NCBI GenBank assembly: GCA_018826515.1 | Contig: JAHKAM010000022.1 | Coordinates: forward strand, 1 to 64,000 | Reading direction: 5' to 3' | Source of the DNA: Alphaproteobacteria bacterium | Lineage (GTDB): Bacteria; Pseudomonadota; Alphaproteobacteria; Caulobacterales; Caulobacteraceae | Length of the DNA: 64,000 bases | Shown: piece after piece, positions 26,297 through 36,184 of the stretch | Layout of the letters: the number at the start of each line of letters is the position of its first letter | How positions within the stretch are numbered: position 1 is the first letter of the stretch | Program-made: the position numbers and the translations under genes | Notes under the pieces: generated by a model | Databases searched by the model: none | What the model saw: only the letters and a program-made list of their open reading frames with translations | Told to the model about the DNA's origin: nothing

Positions 26297-29200
26297 CTAT
26301 TCAGCTGCGGCCGGCACCGCGTCGTTGGCCGTGGCCTCCTGGGCTTCCCATTCCTCGATCTTGCGGGCCGTGTATTCCGGCGACCGGGTGAAGCGTGCGA
26401 GCACGCCGTAAATCACCGGCACCACGAACAGGGTCAGCAGGGTCGCGAAGAAGGCTCCGGCGACGATCACCACGCCGATGGTCTGACGGCTCCCCGCGCC
26501 GGCTCCCTGCCAGAGCATCAACGGCAGGGCGCCGAAGGCCGTGGCGATCGACGTCATGATGATCGGCCGTAGCCGCAGGGCGGACGCCTCGATGATCGCG
26601 TCGCGGATTGACCGCCCCTGATCTCGCAGCTGGTTGGCGAATTCCACGATCAGAATGCCGTTCTTGGCCGCCACGCCGATCAGGATGATCAGGCCGATCT
26701 GGCTGTAGATGTTGAGGCTGGACCCCATCATCACCAGGCCGAACAGACCGCCCGCAGCCGCGAGCGGCACGGTCAGCATGATCACCGCCGGGGTGATCCA
26801 GCTCTCGAACTGGGCCGCCAGCACCAGGAACACCAGCAGCAGGGCGAGCCCGAAGGCCGCCATGACGGCGCCGCCGGCTTCCTGCTGGTCACGCGCCGCC
26901 CCGCCCCACTGCACGGTGGCCACGCCGGGCGGCTGTTTGGCGACCTCGGCCTCAAAGAAGGCCGTGGCGTCAGCGATGGTGTAGCCGGGATTCAGGTCGG
27001 CGCTGAGGGAGATGGCGCGTTGCCGGTCCAGTCGGCGGCGGTCCGGCGTGTCGCCGGACGTCTGGGTCTCGACGACCGAGGACAGGGGCACGATGGCGCC
27101 CGATCCGGTGCCGACATAGAGGGTCTCCAGGTCGCCGACCTCGGCGCGGCTGCTGCGCTCGGTCTGCAGGATGACATCGTATTCCTGGCCGCCCTTGATA
27201 TAGGTCGTGGCCCGGCGTGAGCCGAACATCGTCTGCAGGGTGCGACCGACCTCCTGGGACGACACGCCCAGGCTGGCGGCGCGTTCGGGATCGACATCGA
27301 CCAGCAGGCGCGGGGCGTTGGGCTCATAGTCGAGACGCGGCCGTGACAGGTTCGGGTTGGCGAGGGCGGCGGCCATGATCGGCTGGACCCACTCGAACAT
27401 GCTTTCGTACTCAGCGCCCGTCATGACCATTTCGACGCTGTTGCCGCCGCCGCCGCCGCGCGAGAAGCCGCTGCGGGCCGCGGCGTTCACCTGGGCGCCG
27501 GTCTGATTGCGCAGCTGCCGGTTCAGGTCCTGGGCGATCTCGTCGGCCGAACGATCGCGCTCGCTCCAGTCGGTCAGCGTCAGATTGGCGTTGCCGCCAT
27601 TGTTGCCGCCGCCCCAGCCGGGCGCCGAGACGAAATAGCTCTCGACCTCGCCGTTCTGCGCGTATCCGGCCAGGATCGGTTCCAGCCCGAGCATGATTTC
27701 GCGCGTATAGTCGTAGCCCGCGCCCTCGGGGCCCTGAACCCGGATGCTGATGCTGCCCCGGTCCTCGGGCGGCATCAGTTCGTTGGGCAGCGTCAGGAAC
27801 ATGCCGACGGCGCCCAGCGCGATGAACACGACCAGTCCGCCCATCCCGATCACGGCCTTCCGGGCGCCCAGCAGGGCTTCCAGCGAGTTGCGATAGGAGT
27901 TCTTCAACCGGTCCATTCCCGCGTCGACCTTGCGGGCGACAAAGCCCGAGCCGCTGGCAGGACGAAGAAGCTTGGACGCCAGCATCGGCGACAGGGTGAG
28001 GGCCAGGAAGGCCGAGAAGGCAACGGCGCCGGCGATGGCGGCCGCCAGTTCCACGAACAGCCGGCCGACATAGCCCGGCAGGAACAGCAGGGGCGCGAAA
28101 ACGGACAGCAGGACCACGGTCGTCGCGATCACGGCGAAGAACACCTGTCGCGTCCCGCGCTCGGCGGCGACCAGCGGCGGTTCGCCATGGTCCAGGCGGC
28201 GCTGGATGTTCTCGGTCACAACGATGGCGTCATCGACCACCAGACCGATGGCCAGAACCATGGCCAGCAGGGTCAGCAGGTTCAGCGAGAAGCCGAAGGC
28301 CGCCAGGATGATGAAGATCGAAAGCAGGCAGATCGGGGCGATGATCGAGGGGATCAGGGCCGCCCTCAAGGTGCCGAGGAAGACGAAATTGACCAGCGCC
28401 ACCAGCACCAGGGCGATGCCGATGGTGATCCAAACCTCGTCGATGGCGTGGGAGGTGAAGACCGAATTGTCTGAGCCGATGACCAGTTCGGACCCTTCGG
28501 GCAGGCTCGGGCTGACCTCCTCGATCAGGGCCCGCACGCCTTCGGAAATCGACAGGTCATTGGCCTGGGACTGCCGGGTGATGGCAAGACCGATCTGATC
28601 CAGACCATTGCCGCGGAACAGTCGGCGGTCGTCCTCGGGCGCCTCGACGATCCGGGCGACGTCCCCCAGCCGGGTCACATAGCCGCCGCCGCCGACCGAC
28701 CCGGGCACGCTCTGATTGGCCGCGGAGCCGCCGGTCGAGATCGGCAGGGTGGCGAACTCCGCCGCGGTCGCATAGTTGCGCGCCACGCGGATGGTATAGT
28801 CCTTGTCCGTCGATTCCAGCGTGCCGGCGGGCAGTTCGACGTTCTGGGAGGTCAGGGCGCTCTCGACATCCGACACCGTCAGGCCGCGCGCGCCGAGGGC
28901 GTCGGCGTCCAGCCATATCCGCATCGCATAGCGCTGCTCGCCATAGATCCGGACCTCCGCCACGCCCGGGATGGTGGCGAACCGCTCGGTCAGCGACCGT
29001 TCGGCATAGTCCGTCAGTTCCAGCCGGTTCATCTCCGACGAACGGAGGAAGACGATCATGATCGGCTGGGTGTCGGAATCCGCCTTGGACACCTGGGGCG
29101 GGTCCGCCTGGTCGGGTAACCGGCCGGTCACCCGCGACACCCGATCGCGGACGTCGTTGGCGGCGACGTCGATGTCGGTATCCAGCGAGAATTCGATGCG

Positions 29201-29473
29201 GACGTTCGAACGTCCGTCACGGCTGGACGAATTGATCCGTTCCACGCCCTGGATGCCCGCGATCTGCTGCTCCACCGGCTCGGTGATGCGGCTCTCGATG
29301 ACCTCGGCGGAGGCGCCGGTATACGTCGTGCTGACCGACACGATGGGCGGATCGACGTCGGGCAGTTCGCGCACCGGCACGAAGAAGAACGAGGCCGCCC
29401 CGATAACGCAGATCACGATCGCCGCGACGGCGGCGAAGACCGGGCGGCGGACCGCGAGATCCGAGAGCATCAT
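26297..29473 (-). CDS. RND efflux permease, HAE1/AcrB family
   Basis: At 1,058 residues this is a full-length proton-driven inner-membrane pump. It starts MMLSDLAVRRPVFAAVAAI (TM1) and has the periplasmic porter domains. TM4 carries the proton-relay pair in GLVVDDAIVVTENI, and GFSLNLLTLLAMVLAIGLV and ILIGVAAKNGILIVEFANQL are also typical. The IYSQIGLIILIGVAAKNG wording places it with multidrug or hydrophobic-compound exporters rather than heavy-metal CusA types. It overlaps the adaptor gene upstream by four bases, so the two form an operon. No outer-membrane TolC gene is adjacent. Substrates cannot be predicted. Confidence 0.95.
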   Translation of the reverse strand: MMLSDLAVRRPVFAAVAAIVICVIGAASFFFVPVRELPDVDPPIVSVSTTYTGASAEVIESRITEPVEQQIAGIQGVERINSSSRDGRSNVRIEFSLDTDIDVAANDVRDRVSRVTGRLPDQADPPQVSKADSDTQPIMIVFLRSSEMNRLELTDYAERSLTERFATIPGVAEVRIYGEQRYAMRIWLDADALGARGLTVSDVESALTSQNVELPAGTLESTDKDYTIRVARNYATAAEFATLPISTGGSAANQSVPGSVGGGGYVTRLGDVARIVEAPEDDRRLFRGNGLDQIGLAITRQSQANDLSISEGVRALIEEVSPSLPEGSELVIGSDNSVFTSHAIDEVWITIGIALVLVALVNFVFLGTLRAALIPSIIAPICLLSIFIILAAFGFSLNLLTLLAMVLAIGLVVDDAIVVTENIQRRLDHGEPPLVAAERGTRQVFFAVIATTVVLLSVFAPLLFLPGYVGRLFVELAAAIAGAVAFSAFLALTLSPMLASKLLRPASGSGFVARKVDAGMDRLKNSYRNSLEALLGARKAVIGMGGLVVFIALGAVGMFLTLPNELMPPEDRGSISIRVQGPEGAGYDYTREIMLGLEPILAGYAQNGEVESYFVSAPGWGGGNNGGNANLTLTDWSERDRSADEIAQDLNRQLRNQTGAQVNAAARSGFSRGGGGGNSVEMVMTGAEYESMFEWVQPIMAAALANPNLSRPRLDYEPNAPRLLVDVDPERAASLGVSSQEVGRTLQTMFGSRRATTYIKGGQEYDVILQTERSSRAEVGDLETLYVGTGSGAIVPLSSVVETQTSGDTPDRRRLDRQRAISLSADLNPGYTIADATAFFEAEVAKQPPGVATVQWGGAARDQQEAGGAVMAAFGLALLLVFLVLAAQFESWITPAVIMLTVPLAAAGGLFGLVMMGSSLNIYSQIGLIILIGVAAKNGILIVEFANQLRDQGRSIRDAIIEASALRLRPIIMTSIATAFGALPLMLWQGAGAGSRQTIGVVIVAGAFFATLLTLFVVPVIYGVLARFTRSPEYTARKIEEWEAQEATANDAVPAAAE

Positions 29474-30603
29474 GGGGCGACGCCCTTCGCGGGCGGCGTG
29501 GCTCCCGCCGGCCTGCCTGACGCGCCGGCCCGGGCCACGGTCACGGGCGTGCCCGGCTGGATACGATTGAGACCCGAACCGACCACGCGGTCATTCAGAT
29601 TCACGCCAGAGAGAATCTCGACGAAGCCGTTCTCGACCGCGCCGGTATCGACCGTCACGCGTTGGGCCGTGCTGGCGTCCTCAACCGCCACGATCCGATA
29701 GACGAAGGCGCTGGACGCCTCGTACTGAACCGCCGACTCCGGCACCGAGGCCACCTGACGCTGGCCCTGTTCGATGGACACCCGCAGGGCCATTCCCGGA
29801 CGAATTCGACCGCCCGGATTGGCGAACTCGGCGCGCGCGGTCACTGCCCGGGTCTGCGGATCGACCCGCGTATCCAGCTGGGCGATGCGACCGGCGAACG
29901 TCTGCCCCGGAAAGGCGTCGGAGCGGGCCACAATCGATGTTCCCGTCGAGAGGGTCGAAATATAGCGTTCGGGCACCGGGAAATCGACGCGGATCACGCT
30001 GATGTCGTCCAGAGTGGCGATGATCGCGCCCGGATTGACGAGGGTGCCGGCCGTCACCGTGCTGAGCCCCAGCACACCGGCGAACGGGGCGCGGATGACG
30101 CGGTCGCCGCGACGGGCCTGGGCGGCGCGCAGGCTGGCGCTCGCGGATTCAAAGGCGGTGCGCGCCTGCTCGGCCGTGACCTGGGGGGCGATGCCGCGTT
30201 CGGCCAGCCCCTCCCACCGCTCCATGTCCCGGCGCGTCTGCTCAACGGCGGCACGGGCCTGAATGATGCCTGCATCCTCCTCGCCGGCCTGAAGCTCGAC
30301 CAGGGGCGCCCCCGCGGCGACGGTCTGGCCGTCGCGGAACAGAACGCGGGTGATCAGTTCGGTCGTGCCAGAGGTGATGTCCACTGAACGACGACCCCGG
30401 GCCACGCCGAGAACCTCGATCGTATCGGTGAAGGGACGCTGGATCACCTCGGCCTGGGATACCTGCTGCGCGCGTCCGCCCGGGCCGCCGCGTTGCCCGC
30501 CGCCCTTGTCGTCGCCGGCGAACGCCACCCGGAGCAGGACCGCGAGAACCATCAACACCAGCAAGCCGGCGGCGGCGACGAGGAAGAAGTGGCGTCTGAT
30601 CAC
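29470..30603 (-). CDS. RND periplasmic adaptor (membrane fusion protein)
   Basis: The adaptor has an N-terminal membrane anchor (FFLVAAAGLLVLMVLAVLL), a Gly-rich linker, a biotinyl-lipoyl half (ELITRVLFRDGQTVAAGAPL), an alpha-hairpin around residues 110-175, the other lipoyl half (VIRAPFAGVLGLSTVTAGTL), a beta-barrel and a membrane-proximal domain. It links the RND pump to an outer-membrane channel. I place the start at the GTG at 30603 (giving MIRRHFF), with a GAGAG ribosome-site-like sequence upstream. The frame extends to a GTG at 30660 without a convincing ribosome site, so a 396-residue form is possible. No local repressor gene is seen. Confidence 0.9.
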   Translation of the reverse strand: MIRRHFFLVAAAGLLVLMVLAVLLRVAFAGDDKGGGQRGGPGGRAQQVSQAEVIQRPFTDTIEVLGVARGRRSVDITSGTTELITRVLFRDGQTVAAGAPLVELQAGEEDAGIIQARAAVEQTRRDMERWEGLAERGIAPQVTAEQARTAFESASASLRAAQARRGDRVIRAPFAGVLGLSTVTAGTLVNPGAIIATLDDISVIRVDFPVPERYISTLSTGTSIVARSDAFPGQTFAGRIAQLDTRVDPQTRAVTARAEFANPGGRIRPGMALRVSIEQGQRQVASVPESAVQYEASSAFVYRIVAVEDASTAQRVTVDTGAVENGFVEILSGVNLNDRVVGSGLNRIQPGTPVTVARAGASGRPAGATPPAKGVAP

Positions 30604-30728
30604 TCGGGAAGGCTCTCGAACCGTTGGACGAGCCGACTTAGCGGCTGTCGCCGTCGACACAAGTCAGGTTCTTGTAACGGACCCGGTTCCTGTTTCCGTC
30701 GCCCAATTGGCGCGGCCATGCGACGCGG

Positions 30729-31505
30729 TCAGAACCGGCGCCATAGGGCGACCACCGGTCCGCCGCTTTCGGGAGTCTCTCGCCCCGCAACCGCCTGTCG
30801 CCAGCCAGCCTGGACGCTCCAGTCGCCGAAAGCGCGCACGATCGAGGCCTCGACCGAAAGCCATCGCGAGCCGCCGTCATCAGCCTGCCCCCCGAAAGCC
30901 TGGGCCAGAACCATCCAGTCGTTGTCGAGATGGGCGCCCGCGGTGGCGTCGATTCGCGTTTCGTCGGGCAGGCCCGCACGCATGCGGCGGGCCGCCTGCA
31001 ATTCGACGAAGGACGCCTTGGGGCCCCAACGCCCTGCTCCCCCGAACGACCGACCGACCGAGGCCCGGACTTCCCAGTCCGAATCGCCGACGCCGGGCGC
31101 GGCGTAGCCCGCATTGCGGCCTTCCCCGCCGTCGGCGTATCCGGCGTAGAAGCTGACCGCCGCGCGATCATCACGCCAGATCTGCCAGGTGATGCCGAGC
31201 TCCACCGGACCACGGCCCTCGAAGTCGACGAAGGCGTCCTCGCCCGATTGCCAGTCGCCCTTGAACTGCAGGGTCAGCCGGTCGGTCAGGCCATATTCGG
31301 CGAACACGCCCAGGACGGTGTCGCGTCGGTCGGCGGGAAGATCGGCCAGCGCGCCATCCATGTCGAAGCCGCGATCCGCCTCCATGGCCTCGTACTTCAG
31401 GATGATCTGGCCCTGTCCCTTTGGCTGAGACCAGGGCCCGGCGGCCGCGGATCCGGCCGTCGCCAGCAAGGCCATCGCGGCCAGAAGACCGCCGACGAAT
31501 TTCAC
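30729..31505 (-). CDS. Putative outer-membrane beta-barrel protein
   Basis: The 258-residue protein has a Sec signal (MKFVGGLLAAMALLATAGSA, cleaved near AAAG). The mature chain alternates polar and aromatic residues in likely beta strands and ends in RRF, the Phe-terminal signature of barrel proteins. Recurring features are FAEYGLTDRLTLQFKGDW and YGLTDR-type turns, as seen in small transporter-like or 'MetA-pathway of phenol degradation' barrels. I do not recognise a specific family. The start is a GTG overlapping the stop of the upstream aldolase-like gene (GTGA), which suggests co-translation. Confidence 0.75.
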   Translation of the reverse strand: MKFVGGLLAAMALLATAGSAAAGPWSQPKGQGQIILKYEAMEADRGFDMDGALADLPADRRDTVLGVFAEYGLTDRLTLQFKGDWQSGEDAFVDFEGRGPVELGITWQIWRDDRAAVSFYAGYADGGEGRNAGYAAPGVGDSDWEVRASVGRSFGGAGRWGPKASFVELQAARRMRAGLPDETRIDATAGAHLDNDWMVLAQAFGGQADDGGSRWLSVEASIVRAFGDWSVQAGWRQAVAGRETPESGGPVVALWRRF

Positions 31506-32266
31506 ACGTCGTAGCCCGGCGATTTCCGGTCAAGCATACGAAGCGCCCCGGGCCAGGCGAGGGAAGAGATGAAGCCGATACCCTTGCCCTGTTCCTTCGT
31601 CTCAACCTGGGCGGCGTCCGGCGCCATCAGCACATGCTCCCGTCCGCCCGAGAGGGCCGCCACCTGCTGGGCGCAGGCCCGTTCGAGGAAGAACATCCCG
31701 ACCCAGGCCGCCGCCGCCGTCTGGCCCACCGCCAGGGTGCCGTGGTTGCGCAACAGCATCAGCGGCTTGTCGCCCAGATCGGCCACCAGCCGCTCTCGTT
31801 CGTCGTGGTTCAGCGCCAGCCCCTCATAGCCGTGATAGGCGACCTGATGCTGCAGCAGACAGGCGTTCTGGCCGATCGGCAGCAGGCCTTCCTGCTGCGC
31901 CGCGACGCCGACGCCGGCGACCGTGTGCAGATGGATGACGAAACGGGCGTCCTCCCGCGCGGCGTGGATCGCCGAATGGATGGTGAAACCGGCCGGATTG
32001 ATGAAGCTGGTCGTCTCCTGGACGATGTTCCCGTCAAGATCGACCTTGACCAGGCAGGAAGCCGTCATCTCCTCGAAATAGAATCCGTACGGGTTGATCA
32101 GGAAATGATGTTCGGGTCCCGGTACGCGCGCCGAGATGTGGGTGAAGATCATGTCGTCCCACCCGTGCAAAGCCACCAGACGGTACAGGGCCGCCAGTTC
32201 GACGCGGGCGGTCCACTCCGCCTCGGACACCCTCGATTTCAGGGAAGCAGCGGCGCCGTCAGCCAT
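31502..32266 (-). CDS. Class II aldolase/adducin family protein
   Basis: The 254-residue protein has the class II aldolase fold. Zinc ligands are visible in FVIHLHTVAG (two His) and LRNHGTLAVG (one His), and the TNFIN-type turn reads TTSFINPAGFTIH. The opening ALYRLVALHGWDDMIFTHIS is the standard family N-terminus. Many members of this subgroup are bacterial paralogues without a known substrate; fuculose- or ribulose-phosphate aldolase activity cannot be assumed. ATG 32266 follows AAGGAC at good spacing. Its stop overlaps the next gene start by four bases. Confidence 0.87.
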   Translation of the reverse strand: MADGAAASLKSRVSEAEWTARVELAALYRLVALHGWDDMIFTHISARVPGPEHHFLINPYGFYFEEMTASCLVKVDLDGNIVQETTSFINPAGFTIHSAIHAAREDARFVIHLHTVAGVGVAAQQEGLLPIGQNACLLQHQVAYHGYEGLALNHDERERLVADLGDKPLMLLRNHGTLAVGQTAAAAWVGMFFLERACAQQVAALSGGREHVLMAPDAAQVETKEQGKGIGFISSLAWPGALRMLDRKSPGYDV

Positions 32267-32338
32267 GATCTCGGTCCTTGTTCTACCTTGCCGCGCACGC
32301 TCGCGCCGCGCAGCGCCCACGTCAAGATTCAGCTTCCG

Positions 32339-32353
32339 TTAACCGCGTCTTAG
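32339..32353 (+). promoter_or_regulatory. CtrA-like box before first DUF2336 gene
   Basis: TTAA-N7-TTAG matches the CtrA consensus TTAA-N7-TTAA with one mismatch and lies about 57 bp upstream of the DUF2336 start at 32410. It is one of three such near-matches in the 32-37 kb cluster. AT-rich half sites are uncommon in this background, but the evidence is only pattern-level. Confidence 0.35.
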
Positions 32354-32409
32354 TGGCCCCCGCCTAGCTTTGATCATGCTGACCTGTCGTCGGCGCGCCG
32401 GAGACGCCC

Positions 32410-33552
32410 GTGGTCCTCGTCCAACTCGTGCCCGCCACCCGCACTGATGGGGCCGCGCCGCGGCCCAGCGACCTGCTGACCCTGGCCCACAATCCCAGCA
32501 CGGAAGCGCGTCAGCGTCTGCTTCTGGGCGTCGTCGCCCTTTGCGATGCCTGTCCGCCGACGGGCGAACTGTCGCCGGTGCTGAGCGAGATATTCCTGAC
32601 GCTGGCCCGTCAGGCCGAACGAGATGTGCGCAAGGTGCTGTCTGAAAAGCTGGCGCACGCCGAATGGGCCCCGCCGGCCCTTGTCAATGTCCTGGCCCTC
32701 GACGAGATCGAGATCGCCCGGCCCATTCTCGAGTCCAGTCCCATCCTGCAGGACGAGGACCTGCTGCGTGTGCTGATCGAGGCTTCGCTGGAGCACCAGA
32801 TCGCTGTCGCGCGCCGTCCCCGGATCAGCGGCCGGGTGGCCGACGCTGTGATTGATCAGGCCGAGCCGGCTGTACTGATGGCCCTGACCACCAATCGAAC
32901 CGCTGAAATCAGCGTTGAAGGCGTGCGACGGCTGGTCGAGCATTCCCGCCGCATAGCCGCGCTGCGCGGCCCACTCACCCGCCATCCACTGCTGACCGAG
33001 GCCTTGGCCGAACAGATGTATCGGTGGGTCGGGACGGCGCTGCGCCAGTCGATCGCCGCCCGCTTCACCGTTGACCAGGAAGCCCTGGGGGCCGCCGTCC
33101 ACGCCGCCGTGGACGGCATCCTGCGCCCGACAGAGGCCGAGGAGGATACGGAGGGCCAGGGCGACCGGGACGAGATGGAACGGCGACTGATCGACAAACT
33201 GCAGTCCGCAGGTCAGTTGCGCGCCGGCCTGCTGATCCGCGCCGTGCGGGAGAAGCGGCTGAGCCTGTTCGTCCACGGCCTGTCCGCCCTGGGCGGGTTC
33301 GCCGTCGGTCAGGTCCGCACGGCCCTGACCGCGCCGACGCCCGAGGCTCTCTATTACGCCTGCGCCGCCGTGGGGATCGACCGGGCCGTCTTCCCGACCC
33401 TGCTGGTCGAGCTGCGCAAGCTCAACGACTCCCTGCCCGGCGATCAGGGCGAGCCGGTCTGGCTTCGGGGCGCCCTGTCGCAGGGCTCCGCGGCCCGCGC
33501 CTTCAAGGTTTTGATCGGCGGCGAACAGGGCGAACACAAAGCCGCCGTTTGA
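32410..33552 (+). CDS. DUF2336 domain-containing protein (copy 1)
   Basis: This 380-residue, Leu/Ala/Arg-rich protein is all-helical and HEAT-like, with no signal peptide. DUF2336 landmarks are [20 protein letters not shown], then [18 protein letters not shown] and [19 protein letters not shown]. The family is common in Caulobacterales and other alphaproteobacteria and has no agreed function. The GTG start follows GGAG at 6-bp spacing. It is followed by NAD kinase and Hpt genes and, convergently, by a second DUF2336 gene. The two copies share the family pattern but are clearly diverged. Confidence 0.85.
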   Translation: MVLVQLVPATRTDGAAPRPSDLLTLAHNPSTEARQRLLLGVVALCDACPPTGELSPVLSEIFLTLARQAERDVRKVLSEKLAHAEWAPPALVNVLALDEIEIARPILESSPILQDEDLLRVLIEASLEHQIAVARRPRISGRVADAVIDQAEPAVLMALTTNRTAEISVEGVRRLVEHSRRIAALRGPLTRHPLLTEALAEQMYRWVGTALRQSIAARFTVDQEALGAAVHAAVDGILRPTEAEEDTEGQGDRDEMERRLIDKLQSAGQLRAGLLIRAVREKRLSLFVHGLSALGGFAVGQVRTALTAPTPEALYYACAAVGIDRAVFPTLLVELRKLNDSLPGDQGEPVWLRGALSQGSAARAFKVLIGGEQGEHKAAV

Positions 33553-33571
33553 CTTCGCCGCCGGGCTCCGC

Positions 33572-34366
33572 TTGCGTGCATTCGTGACTGAATCCGCACC
33601 GCCCTCCATTCGCATCGCTTTCGCCGCCTCGGACCGGCCCGAGGCCCAGTCGGCCCGTGACCGGCTGATCGCGCGCTACGGCTCTGTCGATCCGGCCGAG
33701 GCGGAGGTCATTGTGGCGCTCGGCGGCGATGGCTTCATGCTGGAGACGCTTCACACGTTCATGGATCAGCGGACGCCCGTGTTCGGCATGAACCGCGGCT
33801 CGGTCGGCTTCCTGATGAATGACTTCGACGAAGACGGGTTGATCGAACGCCTCGCCGGCGCGGGACGGGCTGTCATTCACCCCCTGCAGATGGACGCATG
33901 GACCGAAGCCGGTCAGGCGCACAGCGGCCTCGCCATCAATGAGGTATCCCTGCTTCGCCAGACCCGCCAGAGCGCCAAGCTCCGCATCAGCGTGGACGGC
34001 CGGGTCCGGCTGGAGGAACTGTCCTGCGATGGCTGCATGCTGGCCACGGCGGCGGGATCGACCGCCTACAATCTTTCAGCGCATGGGCCGATCATTCCGC
34101 TCGACTCGCGCGTCCTGGCGTTGACCCCGATCAGCGCCTTCCGTCCGAGACGCTGGCGCGGCGCGCTGCTGCCGCATCAGTCAAAGGTGTGTTTCGAGGT
34201 GCTGGAGCCCGACAAGCGGCCCGTCAGCGCCACGGCCGACGATCTTGAAATCCGGCGCGTGGCCCGCGTCGAGGTCCGGGAGCGGCGCGACATCGCCCTG
34301 ACCATGCTTTTCGACGCCGGCCGATCCTTCGAGGAGCGGGTATTGGCCGAACAGTTCACGTCCTGA
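33572..34366 (+). CDS. nadK: NAD kinase
   Basis: The 264-residue enzyme phosphorylates NAD to NADP. It has the GGDG motif (51-54 in [13 protein letters not shown]), [15 protein letters not shown], and the second signature [16 protein letters not shown]. It is shorter at the N-terminus than E. coli NadK, as is usual in alphaproteobacteria. The start is unsure: TTG 33572 is the longest form, and the in-frame GTG at 33584 gives [11 protein letters not shown]; neither has a strong ribosome site. It begins 20 bp after the DUF2336 stop, so the two are probably co-transcribed. Confidence 0.93.
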   Translation: MRAFVTESAPPSIRIAFAASDRPEAQSARDRLIARYGSVDPAEAEVIVALGGDGFMLETLHTFMDQRTPVFGMNRGSVGFLMNDFDEDGLIERLAGAGRAVIHPLQMDAWTEAGQAHSGLAINEVSLLRQTRQSAKLRISVDGRVRLEELSCDGCMLATAAGSTAYNLSAHGPIIPLDSRVLALTPISAFRPRRWRGALLPHQSKVCFEVLEPDKRPVSATADDLEIRRVARVEVRERRDIALTMLFDAGRSFEERVLAEQFTS

Positions 34367-34434
34367 CCAACGTGCACCGCTTTTTAAGGACGTGAGTGCA
34401 AATGTGGGCTCCAGTTCGTTCGCAGGAGCCCGTC

Positions 34435-34911
34435 GTGAGCAACCCGGCCCAGGTCATTCGCCCGCCCAACACCCTTCGCATGAAGGTCGGCGGAGGCTTT
34501 GGCGGCATCGACGCCGGCGCCATCGCCAAGGCTGAACAGGCCCTCCAGGCCATGTCTTCGCAGTTTGGACAATGGCTCCAGGACGAGATCGTCAAACTCG
34601 ACCAGGCCCAGGCCGAAATTCGCAGCGCCGGCTATAACGCCGTGACCGCCGAGGCCCTGTATTTCCGCGCCCATGACCTGAAAGGCCTGGGCACGACGTA
34701 TCAGTATCCTCTCGTGACCCGCCTTGCCGGCTCGCTCTGCAAGATGATGGATGATCCGGCCAAGCGGATGGCGGCGCCGATCGTCCTGCTGGACGCCCAC
34801 ATCGACGCCATCAAGGCGGTCGTCCGCGACGGGATCCAGACCGAGGATCACCCGGTCGGCAAGATTCTGGTCGAGGCCCTGGAAGCGCGGGTCGCCGATC
34901 ACCTGAGCTGA
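34435..34911 (+). CDS. Hpt domain protein
   Basis: The 158-residue protein has a single Hpt four-helix bundle with the phospho-accepting His80 in YFRAHDLKGLGTTY. Hpt proteins pass phosphate between histidine kinases and response regulators. No kinase or receiver is fused to it. I choose the GTG at 34435, which has AGGAG seven bases upstream; an ATG a little further 5' lacks this. Adjacent DUF2336 genes on both sides and a terminator directly after it suggest that it ends the plus-strand unit. Partner kinases cannot be identified here. Confidence 0.85.
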   Translation: MSNPAQVIRPPNTLRMKVGGGFGGIDAGAIAKAEQALQAMSSQFGQWLQDEIVKLDQAQAEIRSAGYNAVTAEALYFRAHDLKGLGTTYQYPLVTRLAGSLCKMMDDPAKRMAAPIVLLDAHIDAIKAVVRDGIQTEDHPVGKILVEALEARVADHLS

Positions 34912-34939
34912 GTCGGCGGCGCCAGCCGCTTCCGCCTGA

Positions 34940-34962
34940 CGCCCGCCTCCGGCGGGCGTTTT
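34940..34962 (+). terminator. Intrinsic terminator after Hpt gene
   Basis: An 8-bp GC-rich stem (CGCCCGCC with GGCGGGCG, loop TCC) is followed by TTTT. It lies between the convergent Hpt and second DUF2336 genes, 28 bp past the Hpt stop. Confidence 0.85.
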
Positions 34963-34966
34963 GCTG

Positions 34967-36109
34967 TCAGGCGGCCACGCTCACCGGCCCCTTGGCCGGC
35001 AGCGGGTCGTGATCCAGCCGCTCCATCAGATAGGCCAGGTCCTCGCGCGGCGCATTCGGCCGCTGGGTCAGGAACCGCTCAAGCATCTGTTGACGGAAGG
35101 CGTCGCCGGATGTGTCGGCTCCTTCGGCCTGCAGGGTGCGCCAGGTATCAACGCCGGCGCGATAGGCCTGAAACAGGCGCGGCGGCAGTCCGGCCCGATC
35201 ATAGATGGCCTTCAGACCCAGCGGCCCGGCGTCGTGGATCATCAGCCAGGCCCGCGCGTGCGGCGTGCCCGCCAGTTCGGCCACGCCGTGCTCGAACAGC
35301 GCCATCTGACCCCGGGCCAGCGCTCTCAACAACAGCGAGCCGTTGAGCACCCGGCGGGCGTTCAGCTTGGCGACGAACTGGGGCAGGTCCGTCTGGTTCG
35401 AGGCCTGGTCGACGAGATCGACCGTCGCCCGCTCGCGCGCGAAGGCCGCCAGGCGTATCGCGGTCTCCGGCGCCACGGCGTGCCGGGTGACCAGGTGCTC
35501 ACGCACCGCCTCGGACGCCAGTTCGACCAGACGCTCAGTGACGGACAACGGCAGGACCTGCCGGTAGGCGATGGCGGCGACGATCTCGGGCGAGGTTCCG
35601 AAACGATCGATGCAGCGTCCCAGCGCCGCTTCCGCGACATCGGCGTTGTCATTGGAGGCCAGGGTGCGCACGGCCTGTTCGCAGCCGACCTCGGCCAGCG
35701 CCGTCGCCACATCGCGGCCCACGCCGGGGCGCCCGGCCACGGCGACCTGGCGCAGCGGCGATCCCGCCTCGACGATCTCAATCAGATCCTCATCCGAGAA
35801 GGCCGGAGAGAAATTGATGATTGGCAGGGCGACGCTGTCGACATCAGCCGCCAGCTTGCGGGCGACATCACGAGGGATCAGGTCGGAGGATTTGAGCGTC
35901 ACCGACATGGCCCTGCGCACCAGTTCGGCGGCGTCCTGGGCCAGCATGCGCAGGATCTTCTGGGCCGCCTCGCGATCCTCGTCGCGCAGTTCGGCCCTGT
36001 CCATGCTGCGGCACAGCTTGTGGGCCGCGGCGGCTCTTTCGTCCGTGTCGGTCGCCTTGATCAGGCGGCGGATGTCGATCTCGGTCAGGCGGGCGCGGTA
36101 GGCGGTCAT
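34967..36109 (-). CDS. DUF2336 domain-containing protein (copy 2)
   Basis: This 380-residue helical protein is the same length as copy 1 but substantially diverged. Landmarks are AQDAAELVRRAMSVTLKSSD, then LPIINFSPAFSDEDLIEIVE and VAVAGRPGVGRDVATAL, which line up with [30 protein letters not shown] and [17 protein letters not shown] in copy 1. There is no membrane segment. It is convergent with the Hpt gene, with the terminator in between. A near-consensus CtrA box lies about 44 bp upstream. Function is unknown. Confidence 0.85.
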   Translation of the reverse strand: MTAYRARLTEIDIRRLIKATDTDERAAAAHKLCRSMDRAELRDEDREAAQKILRMLAQDAAELVRRAMSVTLKSSDLIPRDVARKLAADVDSVALPIINFSPAFSDEDLIEIVEAGSPLRQVAVAGRPGVGRDVATALAEVGCEQAVRTLASNDNADVAEAALGRCIDRFGTSPEIVAAIAYRQVLPLSVTERLVELASEAVREHLVTRHAVAPETAIRLAAFARERATVDLVDQASNQTDLPQFVAKLNARRVLNGSLLLRALARGQMALFEHGVAELAGTPHARAWLMIHDAGPLGLKAIYDRAGLPPRLFQAYRAGVDTWRTLQAEGADTSGDAFRQQMLERFLTQRPNAPREDLAYLMERLDHDPLPAKGPVSVAA

Positions 36110-36152
36110 GGGCGGGTCCAGGCTTTGCCGGTCAGCATTGGCTCACCATCCT

Positions 36153-36167
36153 TAACGGGCGGTTCAC
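36153..36167 (-). promoter_or_regulatory. CtrA-like box before second DUF2336 gene
   Basis: TTAA-N7-TTCA (plus-strand reading) has one mismatch to TTAA-N7-TTAA and lies 44-58 bp upstream of the DUF2336 start at 36109. It is listed because a similar element precedes the other DUF2336 copy. Confidence 0.3.
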
Positions 36168-36184
36168 CATCACCGGATTCGCGG

